Origin: an uncultured Tenacibaculum sp. | GTDB taxonomy: Bacteria > Bacteroidota > Bacteroidia > Flavobacteriales > Flavobacteriaceae | Length of the DNA: 64,000 nucleotides | NCBI RefSeq assembly: GCF_947502995.1 | Contig: NZ_CANNBW010000021.1 | Location: 1-64,000, forward strand | Reading direction: 5' to 3' | Shown: positions 49,763-57,685 of the stretch, piece after piece | Numbering within the stretch: position 1 is the stretch's first letter | Layout: each line of letters starts with the position of its first letter | Position numbers and translations under genes: made by a program | Notes under the pieces: generated by a model | Database searches by the model: none | Told to the model about the DNA's origin: nothing | The model's input: the letters and a program-made list of their open reading frames with translations, nothing else

Positions 49763-51226
49763 ATGATGAGATATTTAGTATTAATATACATTTTAGGTTT
49801 AGTTTCTTGTTCAAAGGAAGTAAAAAAAACACCAGAAGAACTTTACTTATCATGGAAAGGAGTATATACAAAATGCGAGTATAGTAAAAATAAAATTTAT
49901 TCTGCTAGAACAACTTTTATAATAGAATCTATGCAACCAGTTTTTATAAATAGCGATAAAAATGAATACTTAGGAAAAATAACTTCTATTGAAGAAAAAG
50001 AAATTCACTTAAGCTTCTTGGTGGAAGGAAAAGAACAAACACATAAGATTATTAAAAAGGATAGTCTTTTTTCACCAGAAGGACCTTTAATAACGAAAGA
50101 TTCTTTGGAAATTGAACAGAATAATTGGCTAAAGAAAGAAAAGTTCTCTATACTTAAACTGTCAAAAGATGAATTACCAAGAATATTTAACACAGAGTAT
50201 AATAGAAACTTAGTACAAGTAACTTCCAAAAATGGATTGGTATTACGAACTAAACCAACGATTCAATCTGAAAAAATAACAACAATTCCTTATCAATCAG
50301 AAGTTGTATTAATGGCAAGAACTGATGTTTATCATAAAATAAATCTTTCTAAGCAAAATGAAGTAGTTGGTAATTGGTTACATGTATATTTTAAAGATGA
50401 AAAGGGAACTTTTAACGTAGGTTATGTATTCGACTATTTTGTGAATCTCGATTATGATATTTATGATTTACCAATCGACAGATCATCTGAAGATCCTGAT
50501 AGAGAATATGTTGATGTGTATACTGCCAAACAGTTTTTCGATAATTTAGGAGATATGGTAACGCTTAATATTAAAGCAAAGCAATTAGATTTGCTAAGTT
50601 ATTTAAAGCAAAGAGAATCTTTAGAATACGATAGAGATTATTTTGATTTTAGTATCGATTATTTAGATAACAAATCTCGATATGGATATTTTGAAGATGG
50701 AGATGGTGGTTTACAAATGTTTTTACAAGGGTATTATGATATGGAAATCACCACTGATAATGCTTCTGTAATTAAATTACCAACTTTAGAATTACTTGGA
50801 TGTTTCGGTGTACTCTTTAACAAAGTACGACTTAAATCAATTAAAGAATCGTCAAGATCAGCAATAATTTTCGGATATGGAACAGAGAATATAGGTTTCA
50901 GTAATATGACATTTTATAATCAATCTTTTTTTATGACTGGACGTCTTCATATGGCCATACAATTTGAAACTTGTAATTTTTTAAACTACAGAAATACAAT
51001 ACTACAATCAAATACAGATGCTCCGCCAACAGAGTATTTTCAAGTGTATATAGACAATTCAAAATTTTGGAATAATAATACAAATGAACTATTCAATCTT
51101 AAAGGTGAAAATGTAAGTTTAACAAATTCTTTTGTGGGCTTTAATAAATATCAAAAATTATACAGAGAATATAACACAGCTAAGTTTGAAGTTAAAAATA
51201 CAGTAATACGTGATAATAAAAAATGA
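49763..51226 (+). CDS. Lipoprotein with SH3-like domain and beta-helix-like tail
   Basis: About 487 residues; the second ATG (49766) gives the cleaner SPII signal MRYLVLIYILGLVSC. Residues about 150-230 form a bacterial SH3-like (SH3b) domain: VQVTSKNGLVLRTKPTIQSE, TIPYQSEVVLMAR, GNWLHVYFKDEKGTFNVGYV. After a linker the last 200 residues read as short strands with asparagine turns (MTFYNQSFFMTGRLHMAIQF, ETCNFLNYRNT, IDNSKFWNNNTNELF, SLTNSFVGFN), resembling a right-handed parallel beta-helix. SH3b domains often bind peptidoglycan or peptides. It probably acts with the lipoprotein encoded 7 bp upstream. No family name is assigned. Confidence 0.7.
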   Translation: MMRYLVLIYILGLVSCSKEVKKTPEELYLSWKGVYTKCEYSKNKIYSARTTFIIESMQPVFINSDKNEYLGKITSIEEKEIHLSFLVEGKEQTHKIIKKDSLFSPEGPLITKDSLEIEQNNWLKKEKFSILKLSKDELPRIFNTEYNRNLVQVTSKNGLVLRTKPTIQSEKITTIPYQSEVVLMARTDVYHKINLSKQNEVVGNWLHVYFKDEKGTFNVGYVFDYFVNLDYDIYDLPIDRSSEDPDREYVDVYTAKQFFDNLGDMVTLNIKAKQLDLLSYLKQRESLEYDRDYFDFSIDYLDNKSRYGYFEDGDGGLQMFLQGYYDMEITTDNASVIKLPTLELLGCFGVLFNKVRLKSIKESSRSAIIFGYGTENIGFSNMTFYNQSFFMTGRLHMAIQFETCNFLNYRNTILQSNTDAPPTEYFQVYIDNSKFWNNNTNELFNLKGENVSLTNSFVGFNKYQKLYREYNTAKFEVKNTVIRDNKK

Positions 51227-51286
51227 TTTTTGTTTGTAATCAGTATTCATAGATAATTTCATCATATTTAACTTATAATATAATTA

Positions 51287-51327
51287 AAATGAGGCGCAAA
51301 TAATTTCTATATTTGCGCCTCATTTTT
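51287..51327. terminator. Rho-independent terminator
   Basis: A long perfect stem of 16 bp (arms 51287-51302 and 51310-51325, core GAGGCGCAAATA) has a 7-nt loop and ends in a T-run. It ends the lipoprotein pair and precedes the next lipoprotein gene. Confidence 0.85.
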
Positions 51328-51346
51328 AAATTTTAAAAAAGCTATT

Positions 51347-52015
51347 ATGAAAAAAAACATGCTATGTTTATTGCTTGTTGTGTCTTTGTTAACTTCTTGT
51401 ATTGTAAAGAAAGATTATATAAATAGAGTTGTTAAAGAAGGAGAAATAACAAGTTCGAAATCGAAATCAGTTGTATTAACAGGATTTGATAATATTGACT
51501 TAAATAGTTTCAAGAAAACTTTTGCAAAGAACTACCCAACTAATAATGAATTTATAGAAGCTTATATTTCAGAATTTATTACAGAGTCTAAAAAAAGTGG
51601 TATTTATGGGAACTATAAAGTTGAGTTTGATGATAAATGGAAAGAATTAGACAAGGGGATTAATGCAGACAGAGCAATAGTAGACGAGTTGTTTTCTAAT
51701 GCTAATGCAGATTATGTGATTACTTTTTCAAACTTTGAAATTACGAATAGAATAGAAACTTCTTACAGAGCTCCAATAAGTAATAGTCCTGCAGCTACTG
51801 GAACACATGACTCTAAAGAATATTGTGTTCTTGATGTAGAAGTATCTATTTACGATACTCAAACTAAAAAAAGAGTATTAAAATTTGTTACTACAGGTGA
51901 GAGTTCTGTATTTCTATTCAATTTTTCACAAACACTTTTAAAAGCAAAAAAAAGGTCTATTCAACATATTATTAATTACATTAAATCCGGTAGAATAACT
52001 TACAACAAATACTAA
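51347..52015 (+). CDS. Hypothetical lipoprotein
   Basis: A 222-residue protein with an SPII signal (lipobox LTSC, Cys18). The mature domain is alpha/beta, with ADRAIVDELFSNANADYVIT followed by a strand FSNFEITNRIETSYRAP, then VLDVEVSIYDTQTKKRVLKF and a C-terminal helix KAKKRSIQHIINYIKSG. The ADYVI...VLDVEVSIYDTQTKK pattern resembles small envelope lipoproteins that fold like the TolB N-terminal or LpoB-type domain. That is a resemblance only. It is followed 7 bp later by an RDD protein gene and sits just upstream of pbpC, which makes a link to cell-wall synthesis conceivable. Confidence 0.65.
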   Translation: MKKNMLCLLLVVSLLTSCIVKKDYINRVVKEGEITSSKSKSVVLTGFDNIDLNSFKKTFAKNYPTNNEFIEAYISEFITESKKSGIYGNYKVEFDDKWKELDKGINADRAIVDELFSNANADYVITFSNFEITNRIETSYRAPISNSPAATGTHDSKEYCVLDVEVSIYDTQTKKRVLKFVTTGESSVFLFNFSQTLLKAKKRSIQHIINYIKSGRITYNKY

Positions 52016-52022
52016 AAATAAT

Positions 52023-52493
52023 ATGAATAACGATACGCAATTTAGAAGCAATAGAGAAGAGGTAAGGTTTGAAGAATTTGAAGTTGTAAATATTGAATTA
52101 GCATCAAAAACAGACAGGTTTATTAATAATTTTATTGATGTCATATGTTTTTTTATATTTTCTTTTCTGATGGATTTTTTAATTCTTGAAATATTAGAAA
52201 AGCTATTTAGTAATTTAATGTTTGGATTTTATGGGGTAATTTTCAATTACGTTTTAGGAGTTATTTACGGAACAATATTCTTTACTTTTTTAGAAGGAAC
52301 TACAGGAAGAACTATTGGAAAATATATAACTAAAACAAAAGTGATAGATGAAGATGGAAATAAACCTAGTTACGAAACAATTCTAATAAGATCTCTATGC
52401 AGACATATTCCTTTTGATGCTTTTTCTTTTTTAGGAAGACCAGGATATGGATGGCATGATAAGTTATCTAAAACTAGAGTCGTAAAAATATAA
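52023..52493 (+). CDS. RDD family membrane protein
   Basis: A 156-residue protein. After a charged N-terminus the RDD pattern appears: ASKTDRFINNFIDVICFFIF as first helix with the Arg/Asp pair, a second helix around VIFNYVLGVIYGTIFFTFLE, then TGRTIGKYITKTKVIDEDG and SYETILIRSLCRHIPFDAFS and GWHDKLSKTRVV. RDD proteins are integral inner-membrane proteins; some act as ion antiporters. It is co-transcribed with the preceding lipoprotein (7-bp gap) and followed by a strong terminator. Confidence 0.87.
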   Translation: MNNDTQFRSNREEVRFEEFEVVNIELASKTDRFINNFIDVICFFIFSFLMDFLILEILEKLFSNLMFGFYGVIFNYVLGVIYGTIFFTFLEGTTGRTIGKYITKTKVIDEDGNKPSYETILIRSLCRHIPFDAFSFLGRPGYGWHDKLSKTRVVKI

Positions 52494-52500
52494 ACTAAAA

Positions 52501-52530
52501 ATACCGCTATTTAAAAGCGGTATTTTTTTT
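52501..52530. terminator. Rho-independent terminator
   Basis: A perfect 8-bp stem (ATACCGCT/AGCGGTAT) has an ATTTAAA loop followed by seven further T. Confidence 0.86.
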
Positions 52531-52676
52531 GTCAATACTTTATATAATAGTTCTAAAAAGATTAAGACTGTAATAAAGGTCTCGTTAACTCATTTAGGTT
52601 ATATTATCTAAAACTTTTTATCTAATTTGCAGTGAAACAAGAGAGAGAACTATCTTTTAGAAAGAGAAAATTGCAG

Positions 52677-55022
52677 ATGAATAAAATAAAACAAATTTTA
52701 GGTAAACATAAGTTTAAAATAATCTTCTTTATACTTCTTATTTGGTATTATTTTGCATTACCTAAAGAGTTGTTTAATACACCTACATCAACTGTAGTTA
52801 CGTCTAGTAATAATGAGTTGTTAGGTGCAACAATAGCTAATGATGGTCAATGGCGTTTTCCTGAATTAGATTCTGTTCCAGCTAAATTTAAACATTGTAT
52901 TATTCAGTTTGAAGATGCACATTTTTATAAACACTTCGGATTCAATCCTATTTCTATTGTAAAAGCGCTACGTCAAAACTTAAAAGCCAAAAGAGTAGTT
53001 CGAGGTGGTAGTACATTAACACAACAAGTTATTCGTTTATCAAGAAAAAATCAGCAAAGATCCTATATAGAAAAATTTAAAGAACTGATTTTAGCTACAC
53101 GATTAGAGTTTCGATATTCTAAAGAAAAAATACTTCAATTGTATGCTTCTCATGCACCTTTCGGTGGAAATGTAGTCGGATTAGAAATGGCAGCTTGGCG
53201 CTATTACGGTTTACAACCGCATCAATTATCTTGGGCAGAAAGTGCGACTTTAGCGGTATTACCAAATGCTCCATCGTTAATTTATCCGGGAAAAAACCAA
53301 CTCCGATTAAAAAAGAAACGAAATCGATTATTAAAAAAGTTATTTCAAGAAAAAGTAATCGATAGTATAACTTACACATTAGCAATTGAAGAAGAATTAC
53401 CACAAAAACCTCATAAATTACCTAATCTAGCTTCGCATTTTGTACAAGAAGTAAAAAAGAAACATAATGGAAAACGTATTCATAGCACTGTAAATATTGA
53501 ACTCCAACAACAAGTTCAGAATTTAGCAAAGTTGCATTATCAGCAAATGCGACAAAATGAAGTCCACAATTTAGCTGTGTTAGTATTAGATGTAAATACA
53601 AGAAAAGTATTAGCTTACTTAGGAAATTCACCAACAGATAAAAAACATCAAAAAGATGTAAACAATATCATTGCCCCAAGAAGTACAGGAAGCACGTTAA
53701 AACCGTTCTTATACGCCCATATGTTACAATCAGGAGAGTTATTGCCAAGTCAATTAGTAAAAGATATTCCGACGGAAATTTCAGGTTATACACCAAAAAA
53801 CTTCGATTTATCTTTCGATGGTGCAGTTCCTGCAGATGAAGCTTTAACACGATCTTTAAATATTCCAGCAGTTCGAATGTTACAGGAATATGGATTAGAA
53901 AAGTTTAGAGATCATTTACAAGAATATAATATTACGCATATTAATAAATCAGCAGATTATTATGGATTGTCATTAATTCTTGGTGGGGCAGAGGCGAGTT
54001 TATGGGATTTGTGTAAAATTTTTGCAGGTTATGCAGGAACGGTAAATCATTATGAAACCTTAAAGCATCAGTATTATAAAAATGAGTTTGTAAATCCTGT
54101 CTATCAGAATACCAGTAAAGTTGATTTTGGAAAAGTAAATACCAATCAAAGTATTATCGATGCAGGTTCGGCATTTATTACTTTACAAACACTTACGAAT
54201 GTAAATAGACCATTATCTGATCAAGCATGGAAATACTACGATTCGTCTCAAAAAATAGCTTGGAAAACAGGAACAAGTTTTGGGAATAAAGATGCCTGGG
54301 CAATAGGAACCACATCGAAATATGTTGTAGGTGTTTGGGTAGGAAATTCCGATGGTGAAGGACGACCAGATTTAACAGGAGTTGGAAGCGCAGCACCGCT
54401 CATGTTTTCTGTGTTTGGTGTTTTACCAAAAGCAACTTGGTTCTTAGAACCGTTTGAAGATTTAAAAGAAGTAGCTATCTGTAAGCAAAGTGGTTGTATT
54501 GCATTACCAATTTGTCCATCAACAAAAAGAAGAGTTTCAAAGAATGGAGTCAGAGGAACATCTTGTATATATCACCAAGAAGTATTATTAGATAGTAATG
54601 AAAACTTCCGAGTAAATTCAGAATGTGAATCGGTAAATAATATGATTACAAAATCTTGGTTTGTTTTACCTCCATTAATGAGTTACTATTACAAACAAAA
54701 AAATCCAGAATACAAAAAATTACCAGAGATAAAAGCAGGATGTTCAACAATAGAAAAAAATACAATTGATTTTGTATATCCAACAACCATTCAGTCTAAA
54801 ATGTCTCTTACTAAAGATAATAACGGAGATATTAATCCAATTCTAGTCAAACTCACACATAGTAATCCTGAAGCCAAAATTTACTGGTATATCGACGATA
54901 CTTTTATGAAAGTAACAGAAGAATATCATGAATTACCAATTCAACCCTCAAAAGGAAAACACACCATAATGGTTATCGACGATAATGGAAACGAAGCTAA
55001 ACGTTTCATCGAAATTTATTGA
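52677..55022 (+). CDS. pbpC: Penicillin-binding protein 1C
   Basis: A bifunctional peptidoglycan glycosyltransferase/transpeptidase anchored by an N-terminal helix (FKIIFFILLIWYYFALPK). The ATG at 52677 gives 781 residues; a GTG at 52632 would add 15 charged ones. Glycosyltransferase motifs are FEDAHFYKHFGFNP (catalytic Glu79) and RGGSTLTQQVIR. Transpeptidase motifs are STGSTLKPFLYA (SxxK), RSLNIPAV (SxN) and WKTGTSFGNKDAWAIG (KTG). The C-terminal part is the PBP_C/BiPBP_C beta domain with several cysteines and ends in VIDDNGNEAKRF. Bacterial A2M genes usually neighbour pbpC; here it follows the A2M gene after five intervening genes. Confidence 0.95.
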   Translation: MNKIKQILGKHKFKIIFFILLIWYYFALPKELFNTPTSTVVTSSNNELLGATIANDGQWRFPELDSVPAKFKHCIIQFEDAHFYKHFGFNPISIVKALRQNLKAKRVVRGGSTLTQQVIRLSRKNQQRSYIEKFKELILATRLEFRYSKEKILQLYASHAPFGGNVVGLEMAAWRYYGLQPHQLSWAESATLAVLPNAPSLIYPGKNQLRLKKKRNRLLKKLFQEKVIDSITYTLAIEEELPQKPHKLPNLASHFVQEVKKKHNGKRIHSTVNIELQQQVQNLAKLHYQQMRQNEVHNLAVLVLDVNTRKVLAYLGNSPTDKKHQKDVNNIIAPRSTGSTLKPFLYAHMLQSGELLPSQLVKDIPTEISGYTPKNFDLSFDGAVPADEALTRSLNIPAVRMLQEYGLEKFRDHLQEYNITHINKSADYYGLSLILGGAEASLWDLCKIFAGYAGTVNHYETLKHQYYKNEFVNPVYQNTSKVDFGKVNTNQSIIDAGSAFITLQTLTNVNRPLSDQAWKYYDSSQKIAWKTGTSFGNKDAWAIGTTSKYVVGVWVGNSDGEGRPDLTGVGSAAPLMFSVFGVLPKATWFLEPFEDLKEVAICKQSGCIALPICPSTKRRVSKNGVRGTSCIYHQEVLLDSNENFRVNSECESVNNMITKSWFVLPPLMSYYYKQKNPEYKKLPEIKAGCSTIEKNTIDFVYPTTIQSKMSLTKDNNGDINPILVKLTHSNPEAKIYWYIDDTFMKVTEEYHELPIQPSKGKHTIMVIDDNGNEAKRFIEIY

Positions 55023-55078
55023 TGAAGTATAAATAGAATTAATTCTAGTCTATACTTATTAACTGAATCCAACAGAAG

Positions 55079-55290
55079 CCTGGTGGCTGAGCTAGTCGAA
55101 GTCAAACCCGGCGGCTGAGCTTTGTCGAAGTCAAGCCTGGTGACAGAGTTTATTGAAGTCTGGTGACTGAGCTACGTCGAAGTCAATACGGTCCTTCGAG
55201 AACCTCAGGGACCTTTGCAATCAAAATATAGTAGTATAAAGTTGGATGCAGAGCCTAGTCAAAGTCTGGCGACTGAGTTTATCGAAGTCA
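55079..55290. repeat. Intergenic repeat cluster A (CTGAG...TCGAAG units)
   Basis: Six degenerate direct copies of a 22-24 bp unit, consensus GGTGRCTGAGYT-n-GTCGAAGTC, plus one inverted copy with the core CCTTCGAGAACCTCAGGGACC at about 55190-55213. The cluster fills most of the 407-bp gap between pbpC and the antiporter gene; the remaining bases are plain A+T-rich sequence. Similar short repeats are familiar from many flavobacterial genomes, with no agreed function. No open frame is supported in the gap. Confidence 0.82.
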
Positions 55291-55429
55291 GAAATCAGTA
55301 AATCAATACATTAATTATAGCATAAATAGATCAATTTAAATACCTCTTGAACAATTAGCAACAGAATTGCATCAAAGTTTTATTATCAGCTAAAAATAGT
55401 ATACATTTACAAGTAATAATTAAATAAAA

Positions 55430-57238
55430 ATGTTAGAATTAGCAGGAATTATCATTTTAGGGATTTTAGCGCAGTGGGTGGCATGGAAACTGAAAATCCC
55501 TGCCATATTACCTTTAATTTTAATTGGATTATTAGTAGGGCCTTTCGCAGCAGAATTTTTTAATGATGGAAGTAAGTGGATAGAGCCTATATGGAATGGA
55601 GAAAAAGGATTATTTCCAGGAGAAGGTTTATTCTATTTTGTATCACTTGCCATTAGTATTATTCTTTTTGAAGGAGGTTTAACACTTAAAAAGAGCGAAA
55701 TAAGGAATGTAGGACCAGTAATTACAAAACTAATTACTTTAGGTTCTGTGGTTACTTTTTTCGGAGCAGGTATTTTCGCAAGGTATATTTTCGATTTAAG
55801 TTGGGAAATGTCTTTACTGTTTTCATCATTAATCATTGTGACAGGTCCAACTGTAATTTCTCCAATTTTAAGGAATATTCCGTTAAAGAAAGATGTTGCT
55901 GCTGTATTAAAGTGGGAAGGAATTTTAATTGATCCAATTGGAGCTTTAGTTGCCGTTTTAGTTTTTGAATTTATTAGTGTTGGCGGCGATAGTGGATTTA
56001 CACAAACAGCCTTAATTGAATTCTTTAAAATTGTATTATTTGGTTCTACTTTAGGTTTTGTGTTCGCAAAAGGATTAATTTTTATTGTAAATAGAAAATT
56101 TGTACCACATTACTTGTTAAACGTAGTGTCACTTTCTATGGTGTTACTGGTATTTGTATTATCAGATTTATTAGCACACGAATCAGGTTTATTAGCTGTT
56201 GTAGTTATGGGAATGGTAATTGCCAACAGTAAATTAAAAAGCTTCGACGAATTATTATACTTCAAAGAATCACTAACTGTTTTACTAATTTCAATTTTAT
56301 TCATTTTGTTAGCGGCAAACATGAAAATGTCTGAGTTGCAACTAATTTTAAATTGGAAAACAGTATTACTATTCGCTTTAGTAGTTTTTATTGTACGCCC
56401 TTTAGGAGTATTTATAAGTACACATAAATCTACACTACAATTAAACGAAAAAATCTTTATCAGTTGGGTTGGACCAAGAGGTATAGTTGCTGCGGGAATC
56501 GCGTCCCTATTTGGAACGAAATTAATGAAACAAGGAGTAGCTGGAGCAGAATATATAACACCATTAGTGTTCATGATTGTTTTAGGAACTGTATTATTAA
56601 ATGCAACTACGGCAAGAATGTTAGCTAAAATGATTGGAGTATTCTTAAAAAAATCAGAAGCAATTGTGTTTGTTGGAGCTTCAAGATCTGCACGTTTAAT
56701 CGCAAGCTATTTAAAGCAAAACAATCGTCGTGTAATTTTATTAGATAGTAACAAAGATTATGTTAATGATGCGAAGGAAATGGGAATGGAAGCATTTAAT
56801 ATTGATATCTACAATGATAGTTTAGATAGTAATGTCGAGTTAAATGATGTAGGATATTTAATTGCTATGACAGGTAGTGATGTAATTAATAAATATGCAT
56901 TAGAACGTTTTTCTGATATTTATGGAGAAATGGGAGCTTATCGTTTAGCAACATCAAGAGAAATAGCTTCAAAACAATTAGAGAATTCAGATGTATTATT
57001 TACGGCAAATGATGATTTTATCAATGTAACAGAAACAGTTCGTGATTTTCCAAAAATGAATGAATTAACAGTTGCATCTTCAGAAGATTTTACAGAAAAA
57101 ATAGAAGCAATACTTCAAAAAGACAAAGCCATACCATTGTTTTTGAAATCTGATAAAACAATTAAGATTTTAGCAGAAGTAACTCCTCAAGACATCAAAG
57201 AAAATGATGTAATAGTATATGTAGGAGAAACATTGTAA
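55430..57238 (+). CDS. CPA-type cation:proton antiporter with TrkA-N domain
   Basis: A 602-residue inner-membrane protein. The first 410 residues contain about 12 hydrophobic helices typical of Na+(K+)/H+ exchangers: LKIPAILPLILIGLLVGPFA, LFEGGLTLKKSEI, TGPTVISPILRNIPL, EGILIDPIGALVAV (the ion-binding DP/ND-type motif) and SWVGPRGIVAAGIASLFG. A cytoplasmic Rossmann-type TrkA-N domain follows (FVGASRSARLIASYL, VILLDSNKDYV, YLIAMTGSDVINKYALERF), suggesting nucleotide gating. Ion specificity cannot be told; such fused forms often move K+ or Na+. The gene stands alone and is bracketed by two clusters of the same short repeat. Confidence 0.92.
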   Translation: MLELAGIIILGILAQWVAWKLKIPAILPLILIGLLVGPFAAEFFNDGSKWIEPIWNGEKGLFPGEGLFYFVSLAISIILFEGGLTLKKSEIRNVGPVITKLITLGSVVTFFGAGIFARYIFDLSWEMSLLFSSLIIVTGPTVISPILRNIPLKKDVAAVLKWEGILIDPIGALVAVLVFEFISVGGDSGFTQTALIEFFKIVLFGSTLGFVFAKGLIFIVNRKFVPHYLLNVVSLSMVLLVFVLSDLLAHESGLLAVVVMGMVIANSKLKSFDELLYFKESLTVLLISILFILLAANMKMSELQLILNWKTVLLFALVVFIVRPLGVFISTHKSTLQLNEKIFISWVGPRGIVAAGIASLFGTKLMKQGVAGAEYITPLVFMIVLGTVLLNATTARMLAKMIGVFLKKSEAIVFVGASRSARLIASYLKQNNRRVILLDSNKDYVNDAKEMGMEAFNIDIYNDSLDSNVELNDVGYLIAMTGSDVINKYALERFSDIYGEMGAYRLATSREIASKQLENSDVLFTANDDFINVTETVRDFPKMNELTVASSEDFTEKIEAILQKDKAIPLFLKSDKTIKILAEVTPQDIKENDVIVYVGETL

Positions 57239-57264
57239 CAGAATAAAATATTCATAATAAAACC

Positions 57265-57289
57265 CCTTGAAGTAATTTAAGGTTTTTTT
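57265..57289 (+). terminator. Probable rho-independent terminator
   Basis: The stem CCTTGAA/TTTAAGG (7 bp, one G-T pair) has a GTAA loop and seven T, 26 bp after the antiporter stop. Confidence 0.55.
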
Positions 57290-57305
57290 CAGTTTTATAT
57301 TACCC

Positions 57306-57572
57306 GGTGGCTGAGCTGTGTCGAAACCTGATGACTGAGCAAAGTCGAAGTCAAGTCTGGAGACTGAGTTCATCGAAGTTTGGTGACTGAGTTTATCGAA
57401 GTCAACGGCCCTTCGAGACCCTCAGGGACCTTTGTAGTTAAAATAAAGGTGATGACTGAGCAGTGTCGAAGTCAAGCCTGGTAGCTGAGCTCTGTCGAAG
57501 TCTGGTGACTGAACTCTATCGAAACCCGGTGGCTGAGTTTATCGAAGCCTGGTGGCTGAGTTTATCGAAGCC
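57306..57572. repeat. Intergenic repeat cluster B (CTGAG...TCGAAG units)
   Basis: Nine degenerate direct copies of the unit seen in cluster A (for example GGTGGCTGAGTTTATCGAAG twice in tandem at the right end) plus one inverted copy CCTTCGAGACCCTCAGGGACC at about 57410-57431. The rest of the 447-bp gap (57573-57685) holds only a full TAnnTTTG match, TAGTTTTG at 57605-57612, a possible promoter of the restriction operon. Confidence 0.84.
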
Positions 57573-57685
57573 ATATTTACGACTTTCCATAAGGTATAAT
57601 CTAATAGTTTTGTTATTTTAGGAGCTGTTTTTAGAATAATTAACCTCTATTTTAAACTTTTATAGTTTAAATACTAAAAGTACCT

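Noticed and set aside
57170-57373. Minus-strand open frame across repeat cluster B
   Set aside because: It is read through repeat units and the antiporter end and shows no protein-like composition.
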